This document shows, piece after piece, positions 49,967 to 60,969 of a DNA stretch of 64,000 nucleotides. This stretch comes from Buddleja alternifolia (Eukaryota; Streptophyta; Magnoliopsida; Lamiales; Scrophulariaceae): positions 1,736,001 through 1,800,000 of the forward strand of contig CM033404.1 of NCBI GenBank assembly GCA_019426215.1, read 5' to 3'. Each line of letters begins with the position of its first letter. The first letter of the stretch is position 1. The position numbers and the translations under genes were made by a program. The notes below the pieces were generated by a model. The model had not been told where the DNA came from. It saw only the letters and a list, made by a program, of their open reading frames with translations, and did no database searches.

Positions 49967-52900
49967 ATGAATCTCAAAACTCCTTTTCATCACTCTTGCC
50001 ACCCTAATTTGCAAATCCTTAACAGAAAATTCAATCGAAATCTCATTGTACATAAACCTACTCTCCGATTACTAAAGCTCACAAACAATCCAATTTTCAT
50101 TTCCAATTGCATTTCTCCAAGCAATGAAATTACTGAAGCCATTGCTGAAATTTCACCAATCGAAGAAGAAAAGGAAGAAAAAGTATTCGTCGTAGAGCAA
50201 ACGCAATTGTTCGAAGAGATTTCTGATAATAATATAGAAGAATTTTCGGAGAATGATAGTTTGTGGAGTCAGACTATGGAAATTGCCAAGTTTTCTGGAC
50301 CAGCAGTAGGGCTATGGATTTGTGGACCATTGATGAGTTTAATTGATACTGCTGTTATTGGTCAAGGCAGCTCCATTGAGCTTGCTGCTTTAGGTTTTAT
50401 AAAATTTGAAGTTATTGTATTTGTGGTGTTTATATTTCGGCTTGCTGTGATTTTTAATCGATCTTCGTTTTGTGTTTGCGTGGGCAGGGCCGGGAACTGT
50501 GTTTTGCGATTATACGAGTTACGTATTTATGTTTCTTTCAATTGCTACATCAAATATGGTTGCTACATCTCTTGCTAGACAGGTCTGTTGGCTGGAATTA
50601 TGGTAGCTGAATTTAGTTTGGCTTATGTATGTATAGTTTGGGTTTTACTAGTATTATTATTATGTGAGAGTTGAGAAGGCCAGAATTTCCGCGAATGTAT
50701 ATCAAAACATGAGTGTGTGTGTTCAATATAATGTTAACACTTGCTTGGTATTGAGTTGTGCAGGATAAAAGTGAGGTGCAGCATCAGATATCTATCTTGC
50801 TGTTTATTGGATTGGCTAGTGGTTTTCTGATGCTTTTCTTTACAAGGTTGTATGGTCCTTGGGCATTGACTGGTAAATCAGGATATACTTTTGTCTTTTT
50901 TCTGTTCCATTACTGGCAGTATAATTGAATTTTAATAAGAGCTAATGAATTTCTATACATCAATCTCCAGCTTTTGCAGGGGCAAAGAATGCAGAAATCA
51001 TAACTGCAGGAAACACATATGTTCAGGTTCATGACATTCGTGCCCTGTCCCTGTCTTGCTTGTCAAATATTGTTGTTGGTTCCTTGTTTTTAGCTGTTTT
51101 GACCTTGTTTAATTGATCAGTAAGTTATTTGACTTATATGTTTCTTGCCCAAGTATCAAAGAAGTTCTGTAATGCGTTATGGTCTCACTTATTTATCGAT
51201 TTCAATCGTATTATCTTTTATTGTCAAAACATACAGTGGAATGTAGTTTCTGCTGGATTTGGACTTCAAATTTAAATAAACTAATCTCCCAAATATGAAA
51301 GAAAGGCCAAAAACTTCCTCTCGAGAGAAGTAATCTTCTATAATGGTGTAAAGTTAGACTGACGTCAGATGGAAAATTCATTATTATTTCCCAAAGAACT
51401 ATCAATTTTTTCAGAAGGGAGAGCCTTGATGTACACTAAAAATGCATGGAGCGTTAATGTCAAAAGTCAATTTACTTTCCTTCTTTTTCTGAGGAATCTG
51501 ATAATTCCCCCCACCCCCACGCACTCTTGCAGCTCTTCTTTGTTCATTTTCCCTTTTTTGGGGGTGTTAGTAAACTGCTTTTCTTTTTTCAGATCCGAGG
51601 CTTAGCATGGCCAGCAGTTCTGATTGGATGGGTTGCTCAAAGTGCAAGGTCCAACATTACCTTTTATAGAACCTTCTCTGTTGAGTGTTTTCTATATGAT
51701 GTTTTTCTTATGCTTTCGTGCTTTCTCATTTCTGGCCGTGTTACCCATATTGCATGGAGCTGAGGCTGTTTTCTCTGTCTTTACGTTTTGATTCTAGTAT
51801 TTTTGAAGGCTAATTTCATTAACACCTTTATTATTCATGGAGTTTCTATGTCAATCGGAAATCTTCTCTAATAAATTGCTTCACAGTTAATTATTTGCAT
51901 TCTTCTCCCAATATGCGCATGCACTCAATTTCGAAGCTGGAAAGCTTTTCTTAAGTTTACCCTATAGAACTGTTCTCATGTGAGCGTCTTCTACTAATAA
52001 GCAATTTCAAAACATTGTGCTTATGCTTGGTAAGGCAAACTTTAAAACGAGAAGCATTTATTAACTTCGGAGTTAGAATCTAACTTCAATGATGCTTTGA
52101 AATTCACAATCCTAAAATTGGTGAATTTCTTGAATATGTTTGTTTTGGTCTGGTTTCTTCATGCACAGTTTAGGAATGAAAGATTCATGGGGACCTTTAA
52201 AGGCTTTGGCGGCTGCAACTGCTATTAATGGCATTGGCGACATAGTTCTATGCAGATTCCTAGGATGTGGTATTGCTGGAGCAGCATGGGCAACAATGGC
52301 GTCGCAGGTAGTTTTTATATCAATATATTTTTTTCTCTTTCTAAATTAGATACACTCTGTGATTTCAGTTTTTCCATAATGCATGTTTGTCTTAGGTTGT
52401 TGCAGCTTACATGATGGTTGCAGCTCTAACCAATAAGGGATATAATGGTTTTGCAATTTCTATTCCATCACCCGCTGAACTCCTTCAGATATTCACTCTT
52501 GCAGCTCCAGTATTTGTGACAATGATGTCAAAGGTTTGTGAAGCCCTTCTTGATTCTACCCCTTTTGTTACTTAGTATACTATCATTTGTCTAACAAATT
52601 ATTATTTAGGTGGCATTTTACTCCCTACTTGTGTACTTTGCTACATCAACGAGTACACAAACCGTTGCTGCTCACCAGGTTTATACTTTCGTGTCATTTT
52701 TTTTTTTTTGATTAAATTTAGTCCGGGTGAATGTGGCATAATTTTCTTTTCGTACTGAAAGTGGACCCAACTAACTCCCTCCTTTTTAGGTCATGATGCA
52801 ATTGTATGGCATGTGTTCTGTATTTGGTGAGCCTCTTTCACAAACGGCCCAGTCTTTTATGCCTGAGCGGATATATGGAGCTAATCGAAATTTAGCAAAG

Positions 52901-55225
52901 GTTGTAAATGCTTAAGATATGATTTAGAATATGCACATTTGTGTTCATACTATCAATAATAGAATTTTTTGGGTGATGATAAATGAGAACATATAGTTTC
53001 CGATGCTCGACTTTGCTTATGTCCACTCCCAATTGTGAAATAGTATTGATTAGAGACAATACTAGCTGCAAATATTGCAACACGCATTTATGAAGAACTT
53101 ATGGTAATTACAGGCTCGGACATTACTGAAATCACTTGTCATCATTGGTGCGTTAAGCGGACTGATATTGGGATCTATTGGAACATCAATTCCTTGGCTA
53201 TTTCCTAAATTGTTTTCCCCTGATCCTGAGGTCATACGGGAGGTCAGTTCATTTCATTCTATTTTTCTCTCTCCATCTTTGTAAATTCATGCCAAGGCCA
53301 TTAATGTTTGATATGCAAGAGTCTCGATTATGCCCCTGTTGAGGTAATTCCCTAATTGTTGAGTGTAGCATTTCATAAAATAATGTATTGGTAAAGTAGA
53401 GGCTGCCTTTTAATTTACTTCTCTTTCTGTGACTGGATACTCTACCTCATTAACTCCACTTTATTGACAATATGGAAATATTTTTAATTTCGAATAGTAT
53501 TATTGGCCACTGGAAAACCATCAATACTATTTCTTTGCAAGCTAAACGATAACTGTTCAATATATTGAAGTGCTTTAATAATTATGAGCTTGACATTGTA
53601 TTAGAACGTCAATGTGCTTTTGTAAATCGAAGTGGATGTATTTACTTTTCTGTTTATATCATACGATTGCAGATGCACAAGGTGTTGATTCCTTTTTTTC
53701 TTGCCCTTTGTATCACGCCTAGTACTCATAGCCTCGAGGGTACATTATTGGTGAGTTGGCTCTATTTTATACTTCAGTCCGTTCATCATTTTTGTAACAA
53801 AACGAGAAATCTGGTTATATTTCAGTCATCTCATGTAGTTGATAATTGGGTAAATTACATAGATACCGCTGTGTGAGACATTAATTACAAAAGACACCTC
53901 GAGGTTTGGGAAATTACCATATCTTCCTCTGTTAGTAACACATATTACAATTTCACTAACTGACAGTAATAGTAAATTACAATTTCACTCTCTGTTTTTC
54001 GAGTTGCTGGGATTAGGGGTGAAAGACGAACCAAACTACTCGATACTCGGCTCGAGCTCGATCGCTAAAAGCTCGTTTGAGCTCGGTTCGTTAACTTATC
54101 AAACCAAGCTTGAACAACTTTTTGTGTTTGATAAGTTTTGAAGCTCGGCTCGAACTCGGCTCGATTAGTAAAAAATAATAAAAATATGTACAAAAAAATC
54201 AAACTACTCGAGCTCGACTCGTATTCGGCTCGATTAAAGCCCGTTTGAGCTCGGCTCGATTACTAATCAAACAAGCTCAAACACAAACTTTGAAGCTCCA
54301 TTGTATTTCAAACAAGCTTGAACAACATCTCGTTCGGTTCAACTCGGCTCGTTTACACCCCTAGCTGGGATCTGATAGGGGTGTCTATGTAATTTGCAAA
54401 ACCTCAAGGAGCTCATAATAATTACCCAATATGCTAGGAGGTGTGCATGTAATTATCCCTTAATAATTAGATGTGTGTCAATTATACAGGCTGGACGAGA
54501 CTTGAAGTTCATTAGCATGTCAATGAGTGTTATCTTTGGTCTGGGCACTCTTCTCTTGCTGGTATGCAGTTACTCTAATTTTTTTCCTACCTTTTAAGGG
54601 CTCCAATTACTTATTGCACTGCTCACTTAATCTTCACACTTTTTTTCTGCTTATAACATTCTCTCTAATATCTACAGCTGTTGAGCAAAAGTGGTTATGG
54701 TTTAGCCGGGTGCTGGTTTGCACTTGTTGCATTTCAATGGGTAAGTCTAAAATCCAAGCATTGTTTCCTCTGGCTTTGTATTGTTGCAAAACGGGAAAAT
54801 TGCATATCATACCCCTGTGAACCATGAAACCTGCATACATCCCCCATGTGTTAAAAAACTAGCTTGAAATGCCCTTATGTTTTTCAAAACCCTTCACGAA
54901 ACCCCCAACCCTGCTTCAAATACACCGCGCGTGAATGCTACCTTCCGCGGATTTAACACGGATTGGAGGTTTCGTGCAGGGTTTTGAAAATCATAGGGTT
55001 ATTTCAGGCTATTTTTTTAACAAATGGGGGATGTGTACAGGTTTCATGTTTCACAGGGGTTTGATATGCAATTATCCCTTGCAAAACATTTGAATTGGGA
55101 TTTTAACTCTTATTTTCTTTGGCCAGTCTCGGTTTTCTATTGCTCTACGACGACTCACCTTACCAAATGGGATACTATACTCAGAAGACGCGACCCATCA
55201 ACTTGGGAAGCTCAAATCTGTATGA
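49967..55225 (+). CDS. DTX46: Chloroplast MATE carrier, DETOXIFICATION 46/EDS5-like, copy 2
   Basis: Fourteen exons join in frame: 49967-50393, 50488-50582, 50764-50872, 50971-51026, 51593-51648, 52169-52307, 52396-52533, 52610-52678, 52790-52900, 53114-53242, 53673-53750, 54490-54561, 54678-54740 and 55127-55225. They give 546 aa. All exons except the first and last have the same length as in copy 1, so the pair arose by tandem duplication. The core is intact: [40 protein letters not shown] and SLEGTLL. The transit-peptide region is the most diverged part. Introns 11 and 13 contain inserted MITEs (53848-54459 with a nested hAT, and 54793-55078) that leave splice sites intact. The role is inferred as plastid-envelope export of salicylate-related or other small molecules. 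Copy 2 may have diverged in expression. Confidence 0.92.
53848..54459. mobile_element. MULE-type MITE in MATE2 intron 11, split by a hAT MITE
   Basis: The inverted ends are GGGTAAATTACATAGA and, read backwards, GGGATAATTACATGCA. They extend about 80 bp through CACCTCGAGGTTT/CTCCTTGAGGTTT. Flanks TTGATAATT (53839-53847) and TTAATAATT (54460-54468) match at 8 of 9 bases. Excluding the nested hAT, the element is about 254 bp. Confidence 0.75.
54014..54363. mobile_element. hAT-type MITE nested in the intron MULE, perfect 8-bp duplication
   Basis: The ends are TAGGGGTG and CACCCCTA. The perfect 8-bp duplication GCTGGGAT (54006-54013 and 54364-54371) is the hAT signature. The interior is a characteristic array of GAGCTCGGCTCG-type words. 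It is the relative of the element at 35520-36134 and keeps an empty version of the SINE site found there. Confidence 0.85.
54793..55078. mobile_element. Foldback MULE-type MITE in MATE2 intron 13, perfect 9-bp duplication
   Basis: TTGCAAAAC flanks both ends (54784-54792 and 55079-55087). The ends are GGGAAAATTGCATATCAT and, read backwards, GGGATAATTGCATATCAA. Inverted similarity covers about 120 of 143 bp per arm (ACCCCTGTGAA, ATGAAACCTG, CATCCCCCAT). It has no ORF. It ends about 50 bp upstream of the last exon's acceptor. Confidence 0.88.
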
Positions 55226-56067
55226 TGTTGTTTCAACTTAGTTCACACATTCTGTTGTTTTTCAACTCAAAATTGAGTTCTTAACATGTATTCTATAGAT
55301 TATCGTTCATGTCTCATCATTTACATGTATTTTTCACATTAGGGGATAGGAATTTGATTCAGAGTATGTAATCACAAACATTCATCACTACATTTCTTAC
55401 CCTTGAATTTATATAAATCAACCCAGTGATCACATTAGTGTCGATTTTTCAGACAATTAATGTGAAATTTCATTGAACAAGGCTTGAGATCAACTCAATT
55501 TAACATTATATTTTCATGGCAAAGTGCAATATTATGTCTCGGCATCAAATAGCTAGATGCTTTAAATCCATAAAAATTCCATGTTTCAATGTACAATTAA
55601 CCATAAGCACAAACAATTTTGATTCACATGCATTCATGCATTACGCACCATCTGATCTAAAGTTTCAATAGATACAGTGGTAGATTCATTTTGCTATTTA
55701 TCAACCCATAAATTCTGTCATCCTGAGTCTCTGACTATAATAAACACAAAACTGTTATCTCAAAAATATGCGAAAACATTTCAGAGGACTTTCCGAGCTC
55801 GAATTCAAACATGTATAATTTGCACATGCTCAGAAGTCTGATCTATTTCATAATATAAGCATGGGACAATCTGAAGGACTGTGATTCATTCTCTCAGCAG
55901 ACAAGCCTCTGGACAGGAGATACGGTGACCAATGCTGGTTAATAAATAGTGCTCAATATCTGCTTCTTCCTCGCCGACCACCACCAAATTCTCTTGTTTC
56001 TTCTCCCGGCACCGATACAGGTCTTCTACTCTGCAATTTTCATGAAGGGCCAACAAGTTCAGAGACT
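55226..56067. other. Spacer between MATE2 and the CRM gene (convergent)
   Basis: It must contain both 3' UTRs. A 65-codon minus-strand ORF (55886-56083) lies in a different frame from the exon junction of the CRM gene. It is probably untranslated, although an alternatively spliced C terminus cannot be excluded. Confidence 0.45.
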
Positions 56068-57928
56068 CTAGACCATTAACCAAGTCTGCATTTTTAAAGA
56101 AATCGTAATATTTTCATAACGTAGACAAGATCTCTACTTATATTTTACATTTTTCAACGACGCCACCAAGTCCATAATGTGAATCGAGAAAAAAAAATTA
56201 TCTACCGGTTCGATTCACAACAGTGGTATCAGAGCCAACTTCATGGCTTTGATATTTTTTCTAAGCATTCATATGTTTATATTATTTGATGAATGTGAAT
56301 ATATGATAATATGTTTGTATTATTTGATGAAATGAATGTATGATTTTATGTTTTTCATGATTGCATGCAAAAACGTAAAAATTGGGTGTTATGATTCAAT
56401 GATATGCATGTTTAAACAATTGGATTTGGATGATTAAAATTGCATGATTGGAAAAGACAAGATGGAGCCATGGTGGCGAGTCCATATATAGTGCAGAAGA
56501 AAGAAGCTACACGGGCACCATAATATTTCAGAGATAGTACTCATCAATTTTCATATTGGCCACTAAGTCACATATTCTCTATCATCAGAATTATGTGCAA
56601 CACAACGAAAAATCATTAGTTACCATAACAATTTAGAGATGCACATAAAACAGACCTGAGCCATTTGTTGCCTTTTCAAGAAAACTCTCTGAGCCTGTTT
56701 CTTTTTCTCTTCGGCCTTTTGCTTGGTGACGCTAGGCCTGTAAAGAATCACAGTTCTACCAATTTGACAAACTACTACTGAACCAGTACTTTCCTCTAAT
56801 TGCTTCACCGCATCCTCGAAATCCCCAGGACAACTATTGTGTATTTTGAGCTGCTCACAAAAAAAAAGGGATTAAATTCAAGAATTCTCCGACATATTCA
56901 TTTGCTTTTTACTATTTATCAAAGCTGGGAGGCAAAGAGTACATCATTCAAAACATGTCGAGAGAAGATTTACGCAAGAATGCCAGCTAAATTCAGTTCT
57001 AGCATGACATGTATCAACCAAAAACATACTCCCCGGTAAAAACCTAAAACTGCAATGTATTAGAAACGAAAAGAAAATTGCTATATACCACCGTTATTTC
57101 TCATTGCTTTTTCACCTGTCCTTCATACGGTAAGATATCTATTTGTTATGGTAAATATAAATCACGGATACCAAATCAAATACACTTATTGCATCAATTT
57201 CTTAACATATTCAAAACAAGTGACAAAAGGGTGAAAAATATCCGGTGGTATCACTCGAGAAAAAACAAAAAACATGATAAGTACGCTGCAATAACAATTT
57301 CTGAAGGACATGTGCCAGATGTTTTTCACCTACAATTTCAAATCTTCATCCATAACTTCAGAAACAAAAAGAGTTCTATACAATATTAAAAGAAAAAATA
57401 AATAAAAAGGCAATAATTTAACCAACACATCACAAATTACACGCACATTACCTCGAGAAGCTCGTTAGCTTCAAGTGTTTCGACCAACGCCATTACAACA
57501 GTGTCGGTGACGCCCGATTTTCCAACCTGCTGTGACTTTAGCTTTTTCCCCAAACTGTGAGCATAAGATGCCAACTCTTTCTTCTCCTTTACACTTAAAA
57601 TCGGCGGCGGCGGGGACTTAACCACAACAACATTCGATTTCTTTAAACCCTCGGCGGCAGCAGGGGTAATTGTGGCAGTTTCCGTTTCCGATTCGTTTAG
57701 TTCATTCTCGAGTAAAGCGGCGTCGTTCTGGAGTTGCTCCGGCGCGGCGCATGGCGTGAGAGAGGAGAAGAGAGTGCGGGAAGAGAAGGGAGAGGAGGTC
57801 AAATAATACGGCGTAGTTTTGAGGCTGCGAAAGCAGGATTGTTTGGCGTGGATAAGTGAAGGGGTGGGACGGCGGAGGATAAAACGGTGTAGTAGCAGGT
57901 GAGGGAAGGAGGATGCTACTGTAGCCAT
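56068..57928 (-). CDS. Single CRM (CRS1/YhbY) domain RNA-binding protein, probably plastid or mitochondrial
   Basis: Exons are 57928-57452, 56850-56656 and a short last exon 56085-56068, giving about 229 aa. The N terminus is Ser/Arg/Leu-rich without acidic residues for about 60 aa, a clear organelle presequence. One CRM domain (about 111-199) follows: LSVKEKKELASYAHSLGKKL, QQVGKSGVTDTVV, TLEANELLELKIH, ESTGSVVVCQIGRTVILYRP. A basic tail (KAEEKKKQAQRVFLKRQQ) follows. YhbY in bacteria associates with pre-50S ribosomes. Plant CRM proteins act in organelle intron splicing or ribosome maturation, so either role is possible here. The first two exons are secure. The C terminus depends on the acceptor at 56086; reading through instead adds about ten residues. 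A retroelement remnant lies in the second intron. Confidence 0.85.
56140..56300 (+). mobile_element. LTR-retrotransposon remnant with tRNA-Met primer binding site
   Basis: TGGTATCAGAGCCA (56224-56237), complementary to the 3' end of initiator tRNA-Met, directly follows CGATTCACAACA, a typical LTR end. No second LTR or coding region is visible, so this is a decayed copia-type junction. It lies in intron 2 of the CRM gene. Confidence 0.6.
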
Positions 57929-58040
57929 TTTTTCTGCTTGAAAAATATTTTCAATCTGGAGAAATATGGCTTAAATCATTGAAAACATTAGATATAACTT
58001 ATAAGATATATATATATATGGCGATATTTGACAACAACTT

Positions 58041-58112
58041 GGGTGTTTGGTCTAGTGGTATGATTCTCGCTTCGGGTGCGAGAGGTCCCGAGTTCGATTC
58101 CCGGAACACCCC
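58041..58112 (+). tRNA. tRNA-Pro (anticodon CGG)
   Basis: The full cloverleaf is present: acceptor GGGTGTT pairs with AACACCC plus discriminator C. The A-box is TGGTCTAGTGGTATGA. The anticodon stem CTCGC/GCGAG carries loop TTCGGGT (anticodon CGG, reading CCG). The B-box is GAGTTCGATTCCC. T-rich pol III termination signals follow at about 58120. The gene has no intron. It is divergent from the CRM gene, 112 bp from its start codon. Confidence 0.97.
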
Positions 58113-58493
58113 AAGACTCTATTTTTATTTTCTTGTTTATTTTGGTATATTTTATTTCTTCCCACTATTTTAATTTTTTGCACTTTTTTAAACTTTAAAC
58201 TGCTGTTTTGCCCTTTCTTTCCTTTTTCTTTTAAATTTTAATGCTCCACTTCACTATTTCTTTCTCCTCCATACTCAAAGGGAAATGGCTGCTGCAAAGA
58301 GTGTAAAATCAATAAGAGAAGACATAATGATTAAACCTAAAAATCCAAATGCAAGATAGGATACTATATAATCCCACTATATATAGACTATAGAGCACCT
58401 TTGGCGTGACATTGGGGTTTTGGCAGTGTAATACGTGGAAGAAACAACTGATCAAAGGCTTCGAGAAGTGCATGCCAGTCAGTTACTTGGATG

Positions 58494-58528
<35 letters not shown>

Positions 58529-59037
58529 GTTTATTTGTGGCCAAACAAAGATATTCTCTTCATATTTTTCTAGTCATGAAAAATTTATTAGAGCCATGAC
58601 AAACATTTTAGATCAAATTAATCAAGGTTTGATCGAATTGATGAAGTATAAATCACAATGTTCATGTGTGAGTTGCGTTTATATATATAATTGATTGATT
58701 ATATTTATAATCGCAACCAAATTGGAGTTAGAATTTCTCGTACATAATATACTTGTGCATGCATACAATGAAACCCAACACATTATTAATACATGAAAGA
58801 AAAACTTGTGTACTTGGTTGCAATAGATGGTGAAAGAATTCAAAAACAAGAAAAAAAGAAAGAGGAATACAGATAACATCAGTGCTACATTTTGTGAAAG
58901 ATCAATGAAAGAGGAAATTCTCGAATACCCGAATACTTGGGGCTTCCGTGAGTTGGGGTCCCCGACCTGATGATCTTCATCCCACATATATAAATATACA
59001 ATTGATGGTAGAAATCATCTCGGGGCCCCAAGTCTCA
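58113..59037. other. Spacer with TA microsatellite
   Basis: A (TA)n run lies at 58496-58524. No gene is recognised; ORFs at 58491 and 58679 are low-complexity. Confidence 0.45.
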
Positions 59038-59040
59038 TAA

Positions 59041-60105
59041 GAACATCCCCATTGGGGGTGCTTGAGGGGATCATGGGGTGATGTCCATGATCCCCTCTCT
59101 TCCAATGGGGATGCTTATGTGGAGGGAATTGGGAGGTACCCGGTTCCTCCTCCCACCTTTTTTTTTCTTTTTTCTTTTGTTTTTTTTTTTGTCTTTTTAT
59201 TTTGTTTTGTTTTCTTTTATTGTTTTGTTTTTTCACCACATTTCCAACGGCTAGAATTCTAGCCGTTGTAATAATTTTTTTTTAATTTATCTATAAATAC
59301 TATCCATTTTCCCAACGATTAATCACAACAATCTCTCATCTTCTTTCCAATTTATTAAATCCTCTCAAATTTCTCTTTAATTTTTTTTCAAATATTTCTA
59401 ATGGAAGGAAATTTCGAAAATTCTTATACAAATTTACTAAACTCTCCCAATTATCCAAATCAAAGTTTTCAAGATAATACCACACAATCCCCACAAAATT
59501 CACAAAATCTACCAAATCCACAACATCCACCAAATCTACAAAACTCACCATTTTCACAATTTCCACAATACCTACCATTTCAACAAAACCCACAGTATCC
59601 CCAAAATCTACAATTTTCTCAATATCCACAATTTTATTGGGAGCCTGAGGTTGGAAATAATCGTTTATTCAAAAATTATTTTGATAATCCTCCCGTGTAC
59701 CCAACTGATGTTTTTCGACGCTGGTTTCGAATGAAGCGAGAGTTATTCCTTCATATTGTGCAAGTTGCATAATTATTAAATTTTCACAATATCTTTAAAT
59801 ATATTTAGTTAATTATTTTTTAAATTTATTAATTTAAAATATATATTTAAATTAATTAATTTTGAAAAGTAAAATTTTTTATTTAGTTATGTAATTAATT
59901 ATTTATAAATTATTATTAATTGGGTATTTTGAAAAAGGTTCTTCCAATGGGAAGAGAGGTTCTTGGAAGAGATTTTATGCTGAAGTGGCAAGTGCATATA
60001 GAGGTTCTTCGAATGGGAAGCAGGGGTGCTTGGAAGGGGAGGTTCTTGGAATGGTGAGGTGGCACTCCAAGAACCTCATTTGGGGTACATCCAATGAGGA
60101 TGCTC
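59041..60105 (+). mobile_element. Deletion derivative of a PIF/Harbinger transposon
   Basis: TAA flanks both ends (59038-59040 and 60106-60108), the usual PIF/Harbinger duplication. The ends are GAACATCCCCATTGG and, read backwards, GAGCATCCTCATTGG. Subterminal repeats (GGTTCTTGGAAGGG, CCAATGGGAAGAGAGG) fill both sides. A transposase N-terminal fragment (59401-59772) survives, but the DDE catalytic domain is absent, so the element is non-autonomous. Confidence 0.85.
59401..59772 (+). pseudogene. N-terminal fragment of a HARBI1/ALP1-like transposase
   Basis: The 123-codon ORF begins with about 75 residues of Asn/Pro/Gln low-complexity sequence (repeated NLPN, FSQFPQY-type units). It ends in FKNYFDNPPVYPTDVFRRWF followed by RMKRELFLHIVQVA. 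The latter is the conserved start of plant Harbinger transposases (DNPVYPxxxFRRRFRMxRxLF). Translation stops there, before any DDE_Tnp_4 catalytic residues. The preserved frame suggests a fairly recent loss of the 3' part. Confidence 0.8.
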
Positions 60106-60168
60106 TAAGCCCCTAAATATGATCCTCAAAAAAAGAAAACATTGTTTAGGCATAATCAGAATTAAAAC

Positions 60169-60969
60169 GGTTAGATATTATTATTGTTCTCCTAATTAGA
60201 TTAGTATTATTATTGTTTTCCTAGTTAGACTAGTATTCTTATTACCTTATTTATCTTTTACCTTCTTTATAGTTTAGGGTTTTCTTGTATTCTCTCTCTT
60301 GTAACTCTATAAATATGTTACTCAATAATACAAGTTCCTTACGAGGTTTTCTCTAATCTAACATGGTATCAGAGTCATGGCTTTGAGCCATGGTATCTCG
60401 ATCTCTTGTTTCCGTCATTCTCAAGTCGCCGACCTCGTCCGGCGCACCTTATCTAGTTTAGTTTAGTTTAGGGTAGTTTTTTTTTTTTTCTTTATCTCTG
60501 TTTATGTTGTCGCCGCTCACCCTTGGAAAAACAAGGACTTGAAGTCGCCGCCTTATTTAATGATTTTCAGACGAAACAGCTCCAATTGAGAAGCGTCTTC
60601 GTCGAACCGCCGTCTTATTTAATGATTTTCAGACGAAACTGCTCCACCTTGAGAAACGTATTCGTCAAAATCTCTCTACTAAGCATTCTTTATGTCCGGA
60701 CAGTCGTAACATCTTTTCTCGATTTTTAGTTCAGTCTCAATATTCAAAACTTTCACGTTGGGACTGCGGGGGAGTGTTAAATATTATTATTGTTCTCCTA
60801 ATTAGATTAGTATTGTTATTGCTTTCCTAGTTAGACTAGTATTCTTATTACCTTATTTATTTTTTACCTTCTTTATAGTTTAGGGTTTTCTTGTATTCTC
60901 TCTCTTGTAACTCTATAAATATATTACTCAATAATACAAGTTCCCTACGGGGTTTTTTCTAATCTAACA
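60169..60969 (+). mobile_element. TRIM (terminal-repeat retrotransposon in miniature)
   Basis: The two LTRs are each 195 bp (60169-60363 and 60775-60969) and differ at only about a dozen positions. The right LTR runs TGTTAAATATT...CTAACA; the left starts GGTTAGATATT, so its TG is mutated. The primer binding site TGGTATCAGAGTC starts right after the left LTR (60364). A purine-rich tract, GGACTGCGGGGGAG, precedes the right LTR. Flanks AAAAC (60164-60168) and AAAAT (60970-60974) match at 4 of 5. The 411-bp interior has no gag or pol. It contains a ~60-bp tandem duplication (CTTATTTAATGATTTTCAGA at about 60551 and 60613). Confidence 0.9.

Noticed and set aside
58041..58112. Possibility that the tRNA is a SINE head
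   Set aside because: The cloverleaf is fully paired, with no A-tail or target duplication, and a T-rich terminator follows; it reads as a genuine tRNA gene.
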